Origin: Paraburkholderia aromaticivorans
GTDB lineage: Bacteria > Pseudomonadota > Gammaproteobacteria > Burkholderiales > Burkholderiaceae
DNA: 64,000 nt
NCBI RefSeq assembly: GCF_012689525.1
Contig: NZ_CP051515.1
Span: forward strand, 1 to 64,000
Direction: 5' to 3'
Shown here: positions 34,942 through 42,571 of the stretch, one piece after another
How positions within the stretch are numbered: the first letter of the stretch is position 1
Layout: every line of letters begins with the position of its first letter
The notes under the pieces: generated by a model
The model's input: only the letters and a program-made list of their open reading frames with translations
Database searches by the model: none
Told to the model about the DNA's origin: nothing
Made by a program: the position numbers and the translations under genes

Positions 34942-35235
34942 ATGGCCCCGGATCTGGATCAGCGGACCGAAACGTATTACGTGCGCGTGCGCGGCACTGT
35001 GCAGGGCGTCGGCTTTCGCCACGCGACTGTGCGGCAGGCTCACGCGCTCGGTATCAAGGGATGGGTGGCGAATCTCGACGACGGTTCCGTCGAAGCCATG
35101 TTGCAGGGCTCGGCCAACCAGGTCGACCGCATGCTGTCGTGGCTGCGTCACGGGCCGCCGGCGGCGCGCGTCACCGAGGTGAGCGGCGAAGAGCGCGCGA
35201 CCGAAAAGCGCTACGAACGTTTCGAGCAGCACTGA
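34942..35235 (+). CDS. acyP: Acylphosphatase
   Basis: A 97-residue acylphosphatase that hydrolyses acyl phosphates. The signature GTVQGVGFRHATVRQA carries the phosphate-binding Arg26, and Asn44 (GWVANLDDGSVEA) completes the active site. The ATG 34942 was preferred over an upstream GTG because GAGAGGAC lies just before it. It is followed by a very strong bidirectional terminator and converges on the methyltransferase gene. Confidence 0.95.
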   Translation: MAPDLDQRTETYYVRVRGTVQGVGFRHATVRQAHALGIKGWVANLDDGSVEAMLQGSANQVDRMLSWLRHGPPAARVTEVSGEERATEKRYERFEQH

Positions 35236-35270
35236 GCGGCTGCCCGCAAAACCCGCACAACGCGCAAAAC

Positions 35271-35312
35271 AAAAGGCGGCGCGCCATCATGCGCGATGGC
35301 GCGCCGCCTTTC
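35271..35312. terminator. Bidirectional terminator with a 17-bp stem
   Basis: A perfect 17-bp stem (35272-35288 with 35295-35311) around the loop ATGCGC, flanked by A on the left and T on the right, between acyP and the convergent EgtD-like gene. Confidence 0.9.
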
Positions 35313-35365
35313 CGTGTTTGCGTGACCGTGCTTCGATCAACGACCCAATCAGCCGCCGGACGCCG

Positions 35366-36346
35366 TCAACGCGCCAGCAGCAGGCTCTCCGCAAAGCCCC
35401 ATTCGTCTTCGATCCATTGATGGCTGCACACGAAGCCGGCGTCGTCGGCAATCGCGGGCATCTCTTCCGCGCGATATTTGTGGCTGCTCTCGGTCCAGAT
35501 CGTCTCGCCCGCTTTGAGCGACACCGTCAACTGCGCCGCGCCCACGCGCGCGGTGATATCGCGCTTTGCTCGCAGATGCATTTCGATGCTGCGCGCGTCC
35601 GGGTTGAAGCGCGCGACGTGCTCGAACGCATCGAGCGGAAAGTCGCCGTCGAGTTCGCGATTGATGCGCGCCAGCAGGTTCAGATTGAACGACGCGGTGA
35701 CGCCGATCGAGTCGTCATAGGCGGCCACCAGGACGGGCGTCGGCTTGATCAGGTCCGTGCCGAGCAGTAACGCGTCGCCGGGAGCCAGCATGTTGCGGAT
35801 ATCGCGCAGGAAACGCGTCGCCGCGAGTCTGCCGAAATTACCGATCGTACTGCCAAGAAACAGCACGAGTAAGCGCTCGTCCGCCGCGCGCTGCTTGCTC
35901 ACTTCAGCGAGGCCGGCCAGGTAATCCCGTTCATAACCGACAATCGAAATGCGCTCGATGTCGCCAAGTTCGCGCCTGCACAACTGCAACGCGCTGCGCG
36001 AAATTTCAATCGGACAGTAAGAAGTGGGGCGTTTTTTACACAGCGCTTCCAGAATGCGCCGTGTTTTACGGCCGCTGCCGCTGCCGAGTTCGGCGACCGT
36101 CACGTCGTGTGGCAAGTGCGCGACGATGTCCGCGGCATGCCTGGTAAGCAGACGTTCCTCGGCGCGCGTCACGCCGTATTCCGGCAACACGGTAATCACT
36201 TCGAACAGCGCGGAGCCCACTTCGTCATACAGGTATTTCGACGGCAGCTCTTTCTGCGGCGTATGGGTGAGGCCTGCGCGAACGTCGGCGGCGAAGGCGG
36301 AGCGTAGGTCGGGCGATGCGTCGTGCGATAGGGCTGGCTGGGTCAT
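35366..36346 (-). CDS. egtD: EgtD-like histidine N-alpha-methyltransferase
   Basis: A 326-residue SAM-dependent methyltransferase of the EgtD/DUF2260 family. EgtD trimethylates histidine to hercynine, the first step of ergothioneine synthesis. The N-terminus has ELPSKYLYDEVGSALFEVIT, the SAM site is ELGSGSGRKTRRIL near 89-102, and LLVLFLGSTIGNF and a C-terminal HKYRAEEM complete the family pattern. CTGGAG is seven bases before the ATG. The sulfoxide synthase gene (egtB), usually adjacent, is absent here, so it is either encoded elsewhere or this enzyme works alone. Confidence 0.85.
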   Translation of the reverse strand: MTQPALSHDASPDLRSAFAADVRAGLTHTPQKELPSKYLYDEVGSALFEVITVLPEYGVTRAEERLLTRHAADIVAHLPHDVTVAELGSGSGRKTRRILEALCKKRPTSYCPIEISRSALQLCRRELGDIERISIVGYERDYLAGLAEVSKQRAADERLLVLFLGSTIGNFGRLAATRFLRDIRNMLAPGDALLLGTDLIKPTPVLVAAYDDSIGVTASFNLNLLARINRELDGDFPLDAFEHVARFNPDARSIEMHLRAKRDITARVGAAQLTVSLKAGETIWTESSHKYRAEEMPAIADDAGFVCSHQWIEDEWGFAESLLLAR

Positions 36347-36937
36347 GCTGGCTCCAGTAGTCACATTCGATGAGCGGGATTGCGGCCGGGCGGCGGCACG
36401 CGCGATGAAACGCAGTTGAGGCGTGCCGTGGAGAAGAAGGGCGGGCTCGGTCCGTAGGACTGCCATCGCCGGCCCGGCTCATGGATGCTGCACATGCTGT
36501 CCCCCAAGGGGACTTCCTGGGGGGTGTCGCGAACGGTGATGCAAGCAGCGTCGCAAGACTAGTTAGCAAGATTCGCGCTTGAGCCGCTTGGCGCGAGATG
36601 ATGTACGACTTTGCGGGTGAAAAGCCCGGCGTTGTTGGCCGCACATGAAGTTATGTTCTAGTCCATCGACGCGCGATGCGCACGGAATAATTTCAGCTGA
36701 TCGACGACAGCGCGCGGACCCACGCGGAGCCGCGAACGCATAACCCGTCTAGAATGCCGCCTTCGTATCGCTTATCGAAGACAAAAAACGCGGGGCCGGA
36801 TACACACTGCCCGCTTGTGAGACTCCACTTCCCATGACAACAACGAACGCCGGGCGGCTGAATGCTGCGCTGCAAACAACTTTGCCCGCGCACGCGCCGG
36901 TATCGCATCTCGAAGCGCTTGTCCAACGGGGCGCTCG
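36347..36937. other. Gene-free stretch with a C/G-run hairpin
   Basis: 591 bp between the EgtD-like gene and the RarD-like gene, which are divergent. It includes CCCCCAAGG at 36501-36509 and CCTGGGGGG at 36516-36524, an imperfect hairpin that resembles short intergenic elements often seen in Burkholderiaceae. No gene is supported on either strand. Confidence 0.5.
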
Positions 36938-37834
36938 ATGAATCAGTATGACCTAAAGCGCGGGATCGCGTTGTCGGTGTGCGCGACCACGACGTTTGCA
37001 TTACTGTCCGCTTACGCAACCCTGCTCGCGCCGCTGAGCGGCCTCGACATTTTCGCGTGGCGCGTCGTCTGGACTGTGCCGGGCGCGCTGTTGCTGGTAG
37101 CGTTGAGAAAGCGCCTACCCATTCTGCGGCAACTTCTTTACCGCATGGTGACCGCGCCGAAACTCGGCGTGGCGATGATCGTGAGCGCGGCGTTGCTTGG
37201 CATGCAACTGTGGGTGTTTCTGTGGGCGCCTCTGCATGGCCGGATGCTCGAAGTCTCGCTCGGCTATTTCCTGTTGCCGCTGGTGATGGTGCTTGTCGGG
37301 CGGTTTTATTATCACGAGCGTCTGGACGGTTTGCAGTGGCTGGCTGTTGCGTGCGCGGCGGTGGGCGTCGGCCATGAACTGTGGGTGACGGGCGCATTTT
37401 CGTGGCCGACCTTGCTGGTCTCGCTCGGCTATCCGCCGTATTTCGTTTTGCGTCGCAAAATCAATCACGACTCGCTCGCGATGTTCACCGTGGAAATGGC
37501 GCTGCTGTTGCCGCCGGCAATCGTGCTGGTTTTCAACGGCGGCTCGCTGGCGATGATCGCTAGCAATCCAGGTCGGTGGTGGCTACTGTTGCCGGGTCTC
37601 GGCGCGCTGAGCACCATTGCGCTCGCGTCGTATCTCAAGGCGAGCCGGTTGTTGCCGGTGGCGTTATTCGGCATTCTCGGCTATGTCGAGCCGGTGTTGC
37701 TGGTGCTGATCTCGATCACGTTGCTCGATGAAACGCTGAGCGTCGCACAGTTGGCGACCTACGTCCCCATTTGGATCGCGGTCGCGCTGACGGCATTGCA
37801 TAGCGTGCGCCTCGTTCGTCTCGCACCGAACTGA
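36938..37834 (+). CDS. RarD-like EamA-family transporter
   Basis: A 298-residue drug/metabolite-transporter-superfamily protein with ten hydrophobic segments, of the RarD type. Typical sequences are ISFALLS-like CATTTFALLSAYATL near the start, FAWRVVW near 39, SLGYFLLPLVMVLVGRFYYHERLDGLQW divided across 107-134, and YPPYFVLRRK near 165. Conserved GYVEPVLLVLISI is near the C-terminus. It is an exporter or importer of unknown substrate. It converges on the Mpo1-like gene. Confidence 0.85.
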   Translation: MNQYDLKRGIALSVCATTTFALLSAYATLLAPLSGLDIFAWRVVWTVPGALLLVALRKRLPILRQLLYRMVTAPKLGVAMIVSAALLGMQLWVFLWAPLHGRMLEVSLGYFLLPLVMVLVGRFYYHERLDGLQWLAVACAAVGVGHELWVTGAFSWPTLLVSLGYPPYFVLRRKINHDSLAMFTVEMALLLPPAIVLVFNGGSLAMIASNPGRWWLLLPGLGALSTIALASYLKASRLLPVALFGILGYVEPVLLVLISITLLDETLSVAQLATYVPIWIAVALTALHSVRLVRLAPN

Positions 37835-37883
37835 GTGGGCTGAGGCGCATCGAGCCTGCACTCGCTGGAGCGCGCGCCGCGCC

Positions 37884-38423
37884 TCAGCGATGTGCCGCTG
37901 TTCGGTCCGCATTGATACGCGTCGGACCGACTTGCGCCTCGATCGCTGCGCGCAACGCGGGGCGCCAGCCGAAGCCGAACAACGCTTCGGCCAGCACGAA
38001 CAGCGGTCCGATCAGCAGGCCGATCACATCGTCGACGAAGGCCGGCTTGCGGTGTTCGTAGGCAACGTGGCCGATGAACTGAAACACCCAGCCGACCAGA
38101 AAGAGCCCGACGCCGATCACGAGCCACATCAACGTGGATTGCGTGGCTGTCCACTGGCCGAACGCGACGCAGAGCACGGACACGAACGCCATCATCGCGC
38201 CGAGCGGCACGTCGAGCACGAGGTAATAGAGCGTTGCCGCGACGAATAACACCCACGCCGGCGATAGCGTCAGCGGCCAGCCGCCGACAGCGAAAGCAGG
38301 CCGGCTCAACAACACCGCCAGGGCTAGCACGATCATCGGAATGCCGATGAAGTGCGTGGCGATATTGCGCCGGTCGCGATGATAGGCCGCGTATTGCGTA
38401 AGCTGTTGCGTCAGCGTTCTCAT
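37884..38423 (-). CDS. Mpo1/YGL010w-like membrane protein
   Basis: A 179-residue membrane protein of the DUF962 (YGL010w/Mpo1) family with four hydrophobic segments. The N-terminal pattern YAAYHRDRRNIATHFIGIPMI carries the conserved histidines that in yeast Mpo1 support Fe-dependent alpha-oxidation of 2-hydroxy fatty acids; FQFIGHVAYEHRKPAF carries another histidine set. GAGGAG precedes the ATG by eight bases. An 8-bp inverted repeat (37841-37848 with 37879-37886) overlaps its stop codon. Confidence 0.82.
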   Translation of the reverse strand: MRTLTQQLTQYAAYHRDRRNIATHFIGIPMIVLALAVLLSRPAFAVGGWPLTLSPAWVLFVAATLYYLVLDVPLGAMMAFVSVLCVAFGQWTATQSTLMWLVIGVGLFLVGWVFQFIGHVAYEHRKPAFVDDVIGLLIGPLFVLAEALFGFGWRPALRAAIEAQVGPTRINADRTAAHR

Positions 38424-38514
38424 GGATGCCGCTCCTCTGTCAAAGTCAGCATAATCGCGGGCAGCGGAATTTGAAACCATCGGGTAGCCGACAATCGGGC
38501 ACGAGTGCCGTCCT

Positions 38515-39228
38515 ATGACTGCGAGTTTTCCATCGAATGTGCTTGCCGCGCTGCTTGGACGCAGCGCGTGGTTTCGCTCGGCGCCGGCCGCCATGCAGGC
38601 GCAATTGATTGAAGCGGGGCGTGTCGAACGGCTCGCTGCCGGTCAGCGGCTCTTCACGCGCGGCGATTCCGACGACGGCCTCTATTGCGTGCTCGATGGC
38701 CTGATGAGAATCGGCGCGGCCAGTGCGGCGGGCAAGGAGGCTTTGCTTGCCGTCATCGAGCCGGTGAACTGGTTCGGTGAGATCGCGCTGTTCGACAACC
38801 GGCCGCGGACCCACGATGCGTATGCCGAACGCGATTCCGAGCTGTTTCATGTGCCGCGCGCCGCGCTCGCCGCGCTACTCGAACGTACGCCCGCTTATTG
38901 GCATCTGTTCGGTTTGCTGTTGACGCAAAAGTTGCGTCTCGCTTTCGACGCGATCGAAGAGGCCGCGTTACTGCCCGCCGCGCAGCGCGTGGCGCGTCGC
39001 CTGTTATTGATGGCGGGCGGCTACGGCGAGCCCGGCGCATTGCGGCGCGTGCTCAAAGTCCCGCAAGAAGATCTCGCGATGATGCTGGCGCTGTCCCGCC
39101 AAACGATCAACCAGGTGCTGAAGCAGTTCGAAACGCAGGGCGCGCTGAAGCTCGGCTATGCGGAAATCGAAATTGCCGATGTGCAGAAGCTGGCTGCATT
39201 GGCTGAGCTGAATCCCGTTGCGGATTGA
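38515..39228 (+). CDS. Crp/Fnr-family transcriptional regulator
   Basis: A 237-residue regulator. The cyclic-nucleotide-binding-type beta-barrel spans about 20-135 (RLFTRGDSDDGLYCVLDGLMRIG, VNWFGEIALFDNRPRTHDAYAE), followed by the dimerisation helix and a Crp-type winged helix with VPQEDLAMMLALSRQTINQVLKQFE near 182-206. There is no Cys cluster for an Fe-S centre, so a small-molecule ligand is more likely than oxygen sensing. It is divergent from the Mpo1-like gene, which is a candidate target. Confidence 0.9.
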   Translation: MTASFPSNVLAALLGRSAWFRSAPAAMQAQLIEAGRVERLAAGQRLFTRGDSDDGLYCVLDGLMRIGAASAAGKEALLAVIEPVNWFGEIALFDNRPRTHDAYAERDSELFHVPRAALAALLERTPAYWHLFGLLLTQKLRLAFDAIEEAALLPAAQRVARRLLLMAGGYGEPGALRRVLKVPQEDLAMMLALSRQTINQVLKQFETQGALKLGYAEIEIADVQKLAALAELNPVAD

Positions 39229-39261
39229 TTGCGGTGCTTTTTCTATTTACGTTTCACCTGC

Positions 39262-39486
39262 TCACGAGAAGAATGCGAACGGCAGCGTGGCGGCCAGATA
39301 GACCGCGATGCCCGTCGACGGCAAGCCCACCGCAATAGCGATCGCTGCAACGGCGCTGCTCGCGACGGTCAGCGCAAGCGTGCGCTGACGAGCCGTTTTC
39401 CGCCCGGCAAGCGATGCGCGCTGCAGCGTGTCGCTGGTGTCATCTAGCGGCACGGCGGCGTGCTGGCGGGTATTCAGACTGGACAT
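39262..39486 (-). CDS. Small membrane protein (74 aa)
   Basis: A 74-residue protein starting MSSLNTRQHAAVPLDDTSDTL, with a cytosolic N-terminal half and a hydrophobic C-terminal half (RTLALTVASSAVAAIAIAVGL and GIAVYLAATLPFAFF), probably two short helices or one hairpin. GGAAAG is eight bases upstream of the ATG at 39486. No family is recognised. Confidence 0.6.
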   Translation of the reverse strand: MSSLNTRQHAAVPLDDTSDTLQRASLAGRKTARQRTLALTVASSAVAAIAIAVGLPSTGIAVYLAATLPFAFFS

Positions 39487-39705
39487 GATGACTTTCCGTT
39501 GATCGATCATCGGAGTCTGACATTTTCGCCATATCGAACGGCTCAATAATGCGTCGCCCGGCGCAAAAGAACTGTATACGGCCGCCGCATTCCACTACGC
39601 GGCGCTGAAATCTTTATAAGCATTTTACGGCGCGCCCCTGTTTCTTTTGCGATTCGCTACACCCAGCCTGGTAAGGTCGAGACACCCCGGTCAGGAAGCG
39701 AAAAT

Positions 39706-40317
39706 ATGCATGGAAATAGCGTTCTGGATGGTGTGCCAGTACAACGAAAAGCCGGCCGCTATCCGGCATCCGGCTTGACGATCATGCTTGCAGCGATCTT
39801 CGTCTCATTCCCCGCTGCCGCGCATGCCGCTGACGCGCTGTCGGTTGCACAAGCACCCATCGTCGCGAGCGAGGTGACTTCAGACACCAGCTTGCCGGCG
39901 CTCAGCGATATCACCGCCGTGCTGCACGCGCAATTTCGTGTGGCGCCGATGGAATCGCTGAAGATTGCGCGCGCAGTGTTGATCGAAGCCGATCGCCACG
40001 CCATCTCGCCCGTCTTGCTGCTTGCGGTAATGGCGGTTGAATCGAGCTTCGATCGCAATGCGGTTAGCGTCGCGGGCGCACGAGGGCTCATGCAGGTCCT
40101 GCCCGCCGCGCATCCGCAATTGATCGCGACCGCGACCGATCTATCCGATCCGGCAATCAACGTGCGGATCGGCTCGACCATTCTGCGCCGCTACCTCGAC
40201 GAAAGCGGCGGCGATCTCGATGCCGCATTGCTTCGCTACAGCGGCGGCGGGCGCGGCTATGCGCGGCGCGTCACGCTTCGCATGCAGCGTTTTGACGCAA
40301 GCTTGCGCCGCGAATGA
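39706..40317 (+). CDS. Lytic transglycosylase (SLT domain)
   Basis: A 203-residue secreted or membrane-anchored murein lytic transglycosylase. An N-terminal hydrophobic segment (about 22-42, ending AAAHAADA) directs export. The SLT fold follows, with the catalytic Glu112 in AVMAVESSFDRNAVS, then GARGLMQVLPAA and NVRIGSTILRRYLDE. The final YSGG motif reads LLRYSGGGRGYARRV. AGGAAG precedes the ATG. It stands alone. Confidence 0.9.
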   Translation: MHGNSVLDGVPVQRKAGRYPASGLTIMLAAIFVSFPAAAHAADALSVAQAPIVASEVTSDTSLPALSDITAVLHAQFRVAPMESLKIARAVLIEADRHAISPVLLLAVMAVESSFDRNAVSVAGARGLMQVLPAAHPQLIATATDLSDPAINVRIGSTILRRYLDESGGDLDAALLRYSGGGRGYARRVTLRMQRFDASLRRE

Positions 40318-40331
40318 AGTCTTCATTCGCG
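40309..40331. repeat. Near-perfect palindrome over the stop codon of the transglycosylase gene
   Basis: The arms CGCGAATGAAG and CTTCATTCGCG are perfect complements around a single T at 40320. The left arm contains the TGA of the lytic transglycosylase gene. It lies between two converging genes and may be a terminator hairpin, although no T-run follows. Confidence 0.7.
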
Positions 40332-40362
40332 ACGCAGTGAGGAGAGATCGAACAGGAATGCG

Positions 40363-41247
40363 CTAGTTCATCACGCCGGCAAACTCGGCGCGCAGATCCT
40401 GCAGCCGGTCGCGCGCGGTACTCAGACGCTCGACGAGTTGCGCTGAAGCGCGCGAGATCGGCATGCGCGTTTCGTCGCTGAGCGAATGATCGAAGGCCAG
40501 CATGGCTTTGATAGCGGACGGATTCGGCGCGGCGAACAGGAGCCGCAATACTGGCAGCAAGCTGGCGAACAGATTGCGCGCGTCCACGTCGCGTCCAGCA
40601 CCCAGCAGGTCTTGGTACGCGACCAGCAGATCCGCGCAGACGTGCGCGCTGGCGAGAATGCCGCCTGTTCCGCCATGACGCAGACAATCGTCCAACGCTT
40701 CGTCCGTGCCGCACAGGACGTTGATCGGCAGGCCGCTCAACTTGTCGAAATGCTCCTTCACGCACTCCTTGATCGCGACGATGTTGCCGCACTCGACGAG
40801 TCGCGCGACGGTATCCGGCGCGATCGTCACGCCGGTTCGGTGCGGCACGTCATACAGGACGATGGGACGCTCGGTCGCGAGCGCGGCCTGCTCGAAGTGC
40901 CACTGCACGCCGGCCTGATCCGGACACACGTATGACGGCGCGGAGACCAGATAACCCGCGCATTCCCAACGCTCGTAGCGCTGGATATCGCGCAGCACGT
41001 CGCGTGTATTCGATCCGCCGACGCCGATCAGCATCGGCAGACGGGACCCGGTGACTTCGGTCAGCGCTTGCAATATGGTGAGGCGCTCGGCTTCCTGTAA
41101 CAAGGCGGCTTCGCCCGTCGTGCTCAACGCGACGATACCGCTGATCTCCGTGCGCAAGTAGTATTCCGCGAGACGCTGCAATGCGTCGATATCGACTTCG
41201 CCGTTACGCAGCGGCGTAACGATGGGCAACCAGATACCTGAGAACAT
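40363..41247 (-). CDS. DapA-family aldolase (4-hydroxy-tetrahydrodipicolinate synthase-like)
   Basis: A 294-residue class I TIM-barrel lyase of the DHDPS family. The Schiff-base Lys is Lys160 (IVAIKECVKE), the catalytic-triad Tyr is Tyr132 (VLYDVPHRTGV), and STTGE (42-46) binds the pyruvate carboxylate. It condenses pyruvate with an aldehyde, classically aspartate semialdehyde. The primary lysine enzyme is probably on chromosome 1, so this could be a paralogue for another aldol substrate. It is preceded 2 bp upstream by the small gene at 41250, suggesting an operon. Confidence 0.9.
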   Translation of the reverse strand: MFSGIWLPIVTPLRNGEVDIDALQRLAEYYLRTEISGIVALSTTGEAALLQEAERLTILQALTEVTGSRLPMLIGVGGSNTRDVLRDIQRYERWECAGYLVSAPSYVCPDQAGVQWHFEQAALATERPIVLYDVPHRTGVTIAPDTVARLVECGNIVAIKECVKEHFDKLSGLPINVLCGTDEALDDCLRHGGTGGILASAHVCADLLVAYQDLLGAGRDVDARNLFASLLPVLRLLFAAPNPSAIKAMLAFDHSLSDETRMPISRASAQLVERLSTARDRLQDLRAEFAGVMN

Positions 41248-41249
41248 GA

Positions 41250-41591
41250 TTAGCGCGCCTTCGCGGCCGCGCTGCGGCGCTTCAATGGTCCGATCATCGC
41301 GGCGGGAAGTGTCGAGATCAGCGTGTGCAGTGTGAAGTCGAGGTCGTCGGGGGCGATGTCGAGTTGTACGCGGATTTCCTGGCGGACCGCTTGCGTGGCG
41401 ACGACATAAACACCGAGAGGAGAGTGAAGCAGGGCGCGAAGCTGGGTGCCGGGGAGTTCGTACGGTCGATGAGGCAGGGTTATCTGCATGCGGACGCGTG
41501 CCGCGGGAAAGGGAATGACGTTGTTGCGTTGAACGTGCGGCTCGTTGAGCGGCTGGGTGGCGAAACTGTCGATTGATTGTGTGAGAGCCAT
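41250..41591 (-). CDS. Hypothetical protein upstream of the DapA-like gene (113 aa)
   Basis: A 113-residue soluble protein beginning MALTQSIDSFATQPLNEPHV. The middle (ARVRMQITLPHRPYELPGTQLRALL) and the end (DDLDFTLHTLISTLPAAMIGPLKRR) look folded. It has no known domain. Its stop is two bases before the DapA-like ATG, so the two are probably cotranscribed. The start is chosen as the first ATG that gives a non-low-complexity N-terminus; no strong ribosome-binding site is seen. Confidence 0.6.
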   Translation of the reverse strand: MALTQSIDSFATQPLNEPHVQRNNVIPFPAARVRMQITLPHRPYELPGTQLRALLHSPLGVYVVATQAVRQEIRVQLDIAPDDLDFTLHTLISTLPAAMIGPLKRRSAAAKAR

Positions 41592-41744
41592 GTGATGCGG
41601 CGTTCGTCGACGCCATGGTTGATCAAGACAGTTCGAGATTAGACGTCCCCGGGTAAACGCGGTGCAAAAATTGGGGTGTGCGTTGGAAAAATCATACGGG
41701 GGTTGCCCGAAGCGGGCGCACTCGACGCGATACGAACCGTGCAT

Positions 41745-41772
41745 AAAAAAAAGGCGAGTCCTATGACTCGCC
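41745..41772 (-). terminator. Terminator of the Ala/Lys-rich protein gene
   Basis: A perfect 8-bp stem GGCGAGTC / GACTCGCC with loop CTAT. On the minus strand it is followed by a run of eight T, so it ends the transcript of the gene at 41846-42217. Confidence 0.88.
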
Positions 41773-41845
41773 CTCCCTGAACGGCACAATTCGGCTTCGA
41801 TTACCTACACATGCCTGGCCGGTGCGTGCCGAAACCGATCACGTG

Positions 41846-42217
41846 TTATTGCGTTTTCGTCGTGTCGGTCTTTGCGCCGTCGGCTTTTACCGGGGCATTG
41901 CTGGCCTCTTTCGCGCTCTCCGTTTTAGTCTTGGCGGCGCTCGTTTCTGCCGCGGCCTTCTTGGTGGTCTTGTGGGCTTTTGCCGTGTGATGGGCGGAAA
42001 TCTTCTTCACGTGCGCTTTGGTCGCGGCTTTGGCCGGCGCTTTCGTTGTCGCGGCACCGTCGTCCGCGGCGCCCGTTTGCACGGCGGTGCTCGCCTTCAG
42101 GCTCGCCTGGCCAGCGGGCTGCGTTTGCGCGGGCTGCGCGGCGGACGGTGCGGCCGTTTGAGCGAAAGCGGTCGACACGAGCAGAGCGGAAGCGAGAGCG
42201 GCGAAAAGCGTCTTCAT
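41846..42217 (-). CDS. Secreted Ala/Lys/Thr-rich protein (123 aa)
   Basis: A 123-residue exported protein. The signal peptide is MKTLFAALASALLVSTAFA, cleaved before QTAAPS. The mature part has almost only Ala, Lys, Thr, Ser, Gln and Gly, with a histidine-containing basic centre (KAHVKKISAHHTAKAHKTTKKAA). It is intrinsically disordered and positively charged, resembling periplasmic histone-like tails. AGGAG is eight bases before the ATG. Its promoter region carries repeated elements. Confidence 0.78.
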   Translation of the reverse strand: MKTLFAALASALLVSTAFAQTAAPSAAQPAQTQPAGQASLKASTAVQTGAADDGAATTKAPAKAATKAHVKKISAHHTAKAHKTTKKAAAETSAAKTKTESAKEASNAPVKADGAKTDTTKTQ

Positions 42218-42571
42218 GGTTTAACTCCTGGTTTAACCGGTTGATTCTTGTGTCGCGGCTGAAATGTTTCAGCGCTGCCGGTTTAACGTTGACGGGAAGA
42301 CAGGAGTTGACGTCGCTCTGGTGACAAAACGTAACCGCTGAAACATATTGGGGATCCCGAAGCAGTTTCGGCGGTCCGGCGAACTATCGGCGCGAGCCGG
42401 TGTGCCACGTGGCGTCGAGTCGGAAACCGTCTTGTTTGCACCCAGGGCGCAATCTTTATTGTGATATGGCAGTTTGCGCCAGCGGAATATCATGTGCCCT
42501 CCACGTCAATCGGGCGGGCTGGCTATCGTTAAAGTGGCCTGACTTCTCATCTAACTTGTGCGAAACACCAG
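42218..42571. promoter_or_regulatory. Divergent promoter region with repeated operator-like elements
   Basis: 354 bp between the Ala/Lys-rich gene (minus) and the fusion glycosyltransferase gene (plus). GGTTTAAC occurs three times (42218, 42230, 42280). GCTGAAATGTTTCAGC, a 16-bp palindrome-like element, is at 42258-42273, and its half GCTGAAACAT recurs at 42337. These look like binding sites for one or two regulators. No gene is seen. Confidence 0.5.
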
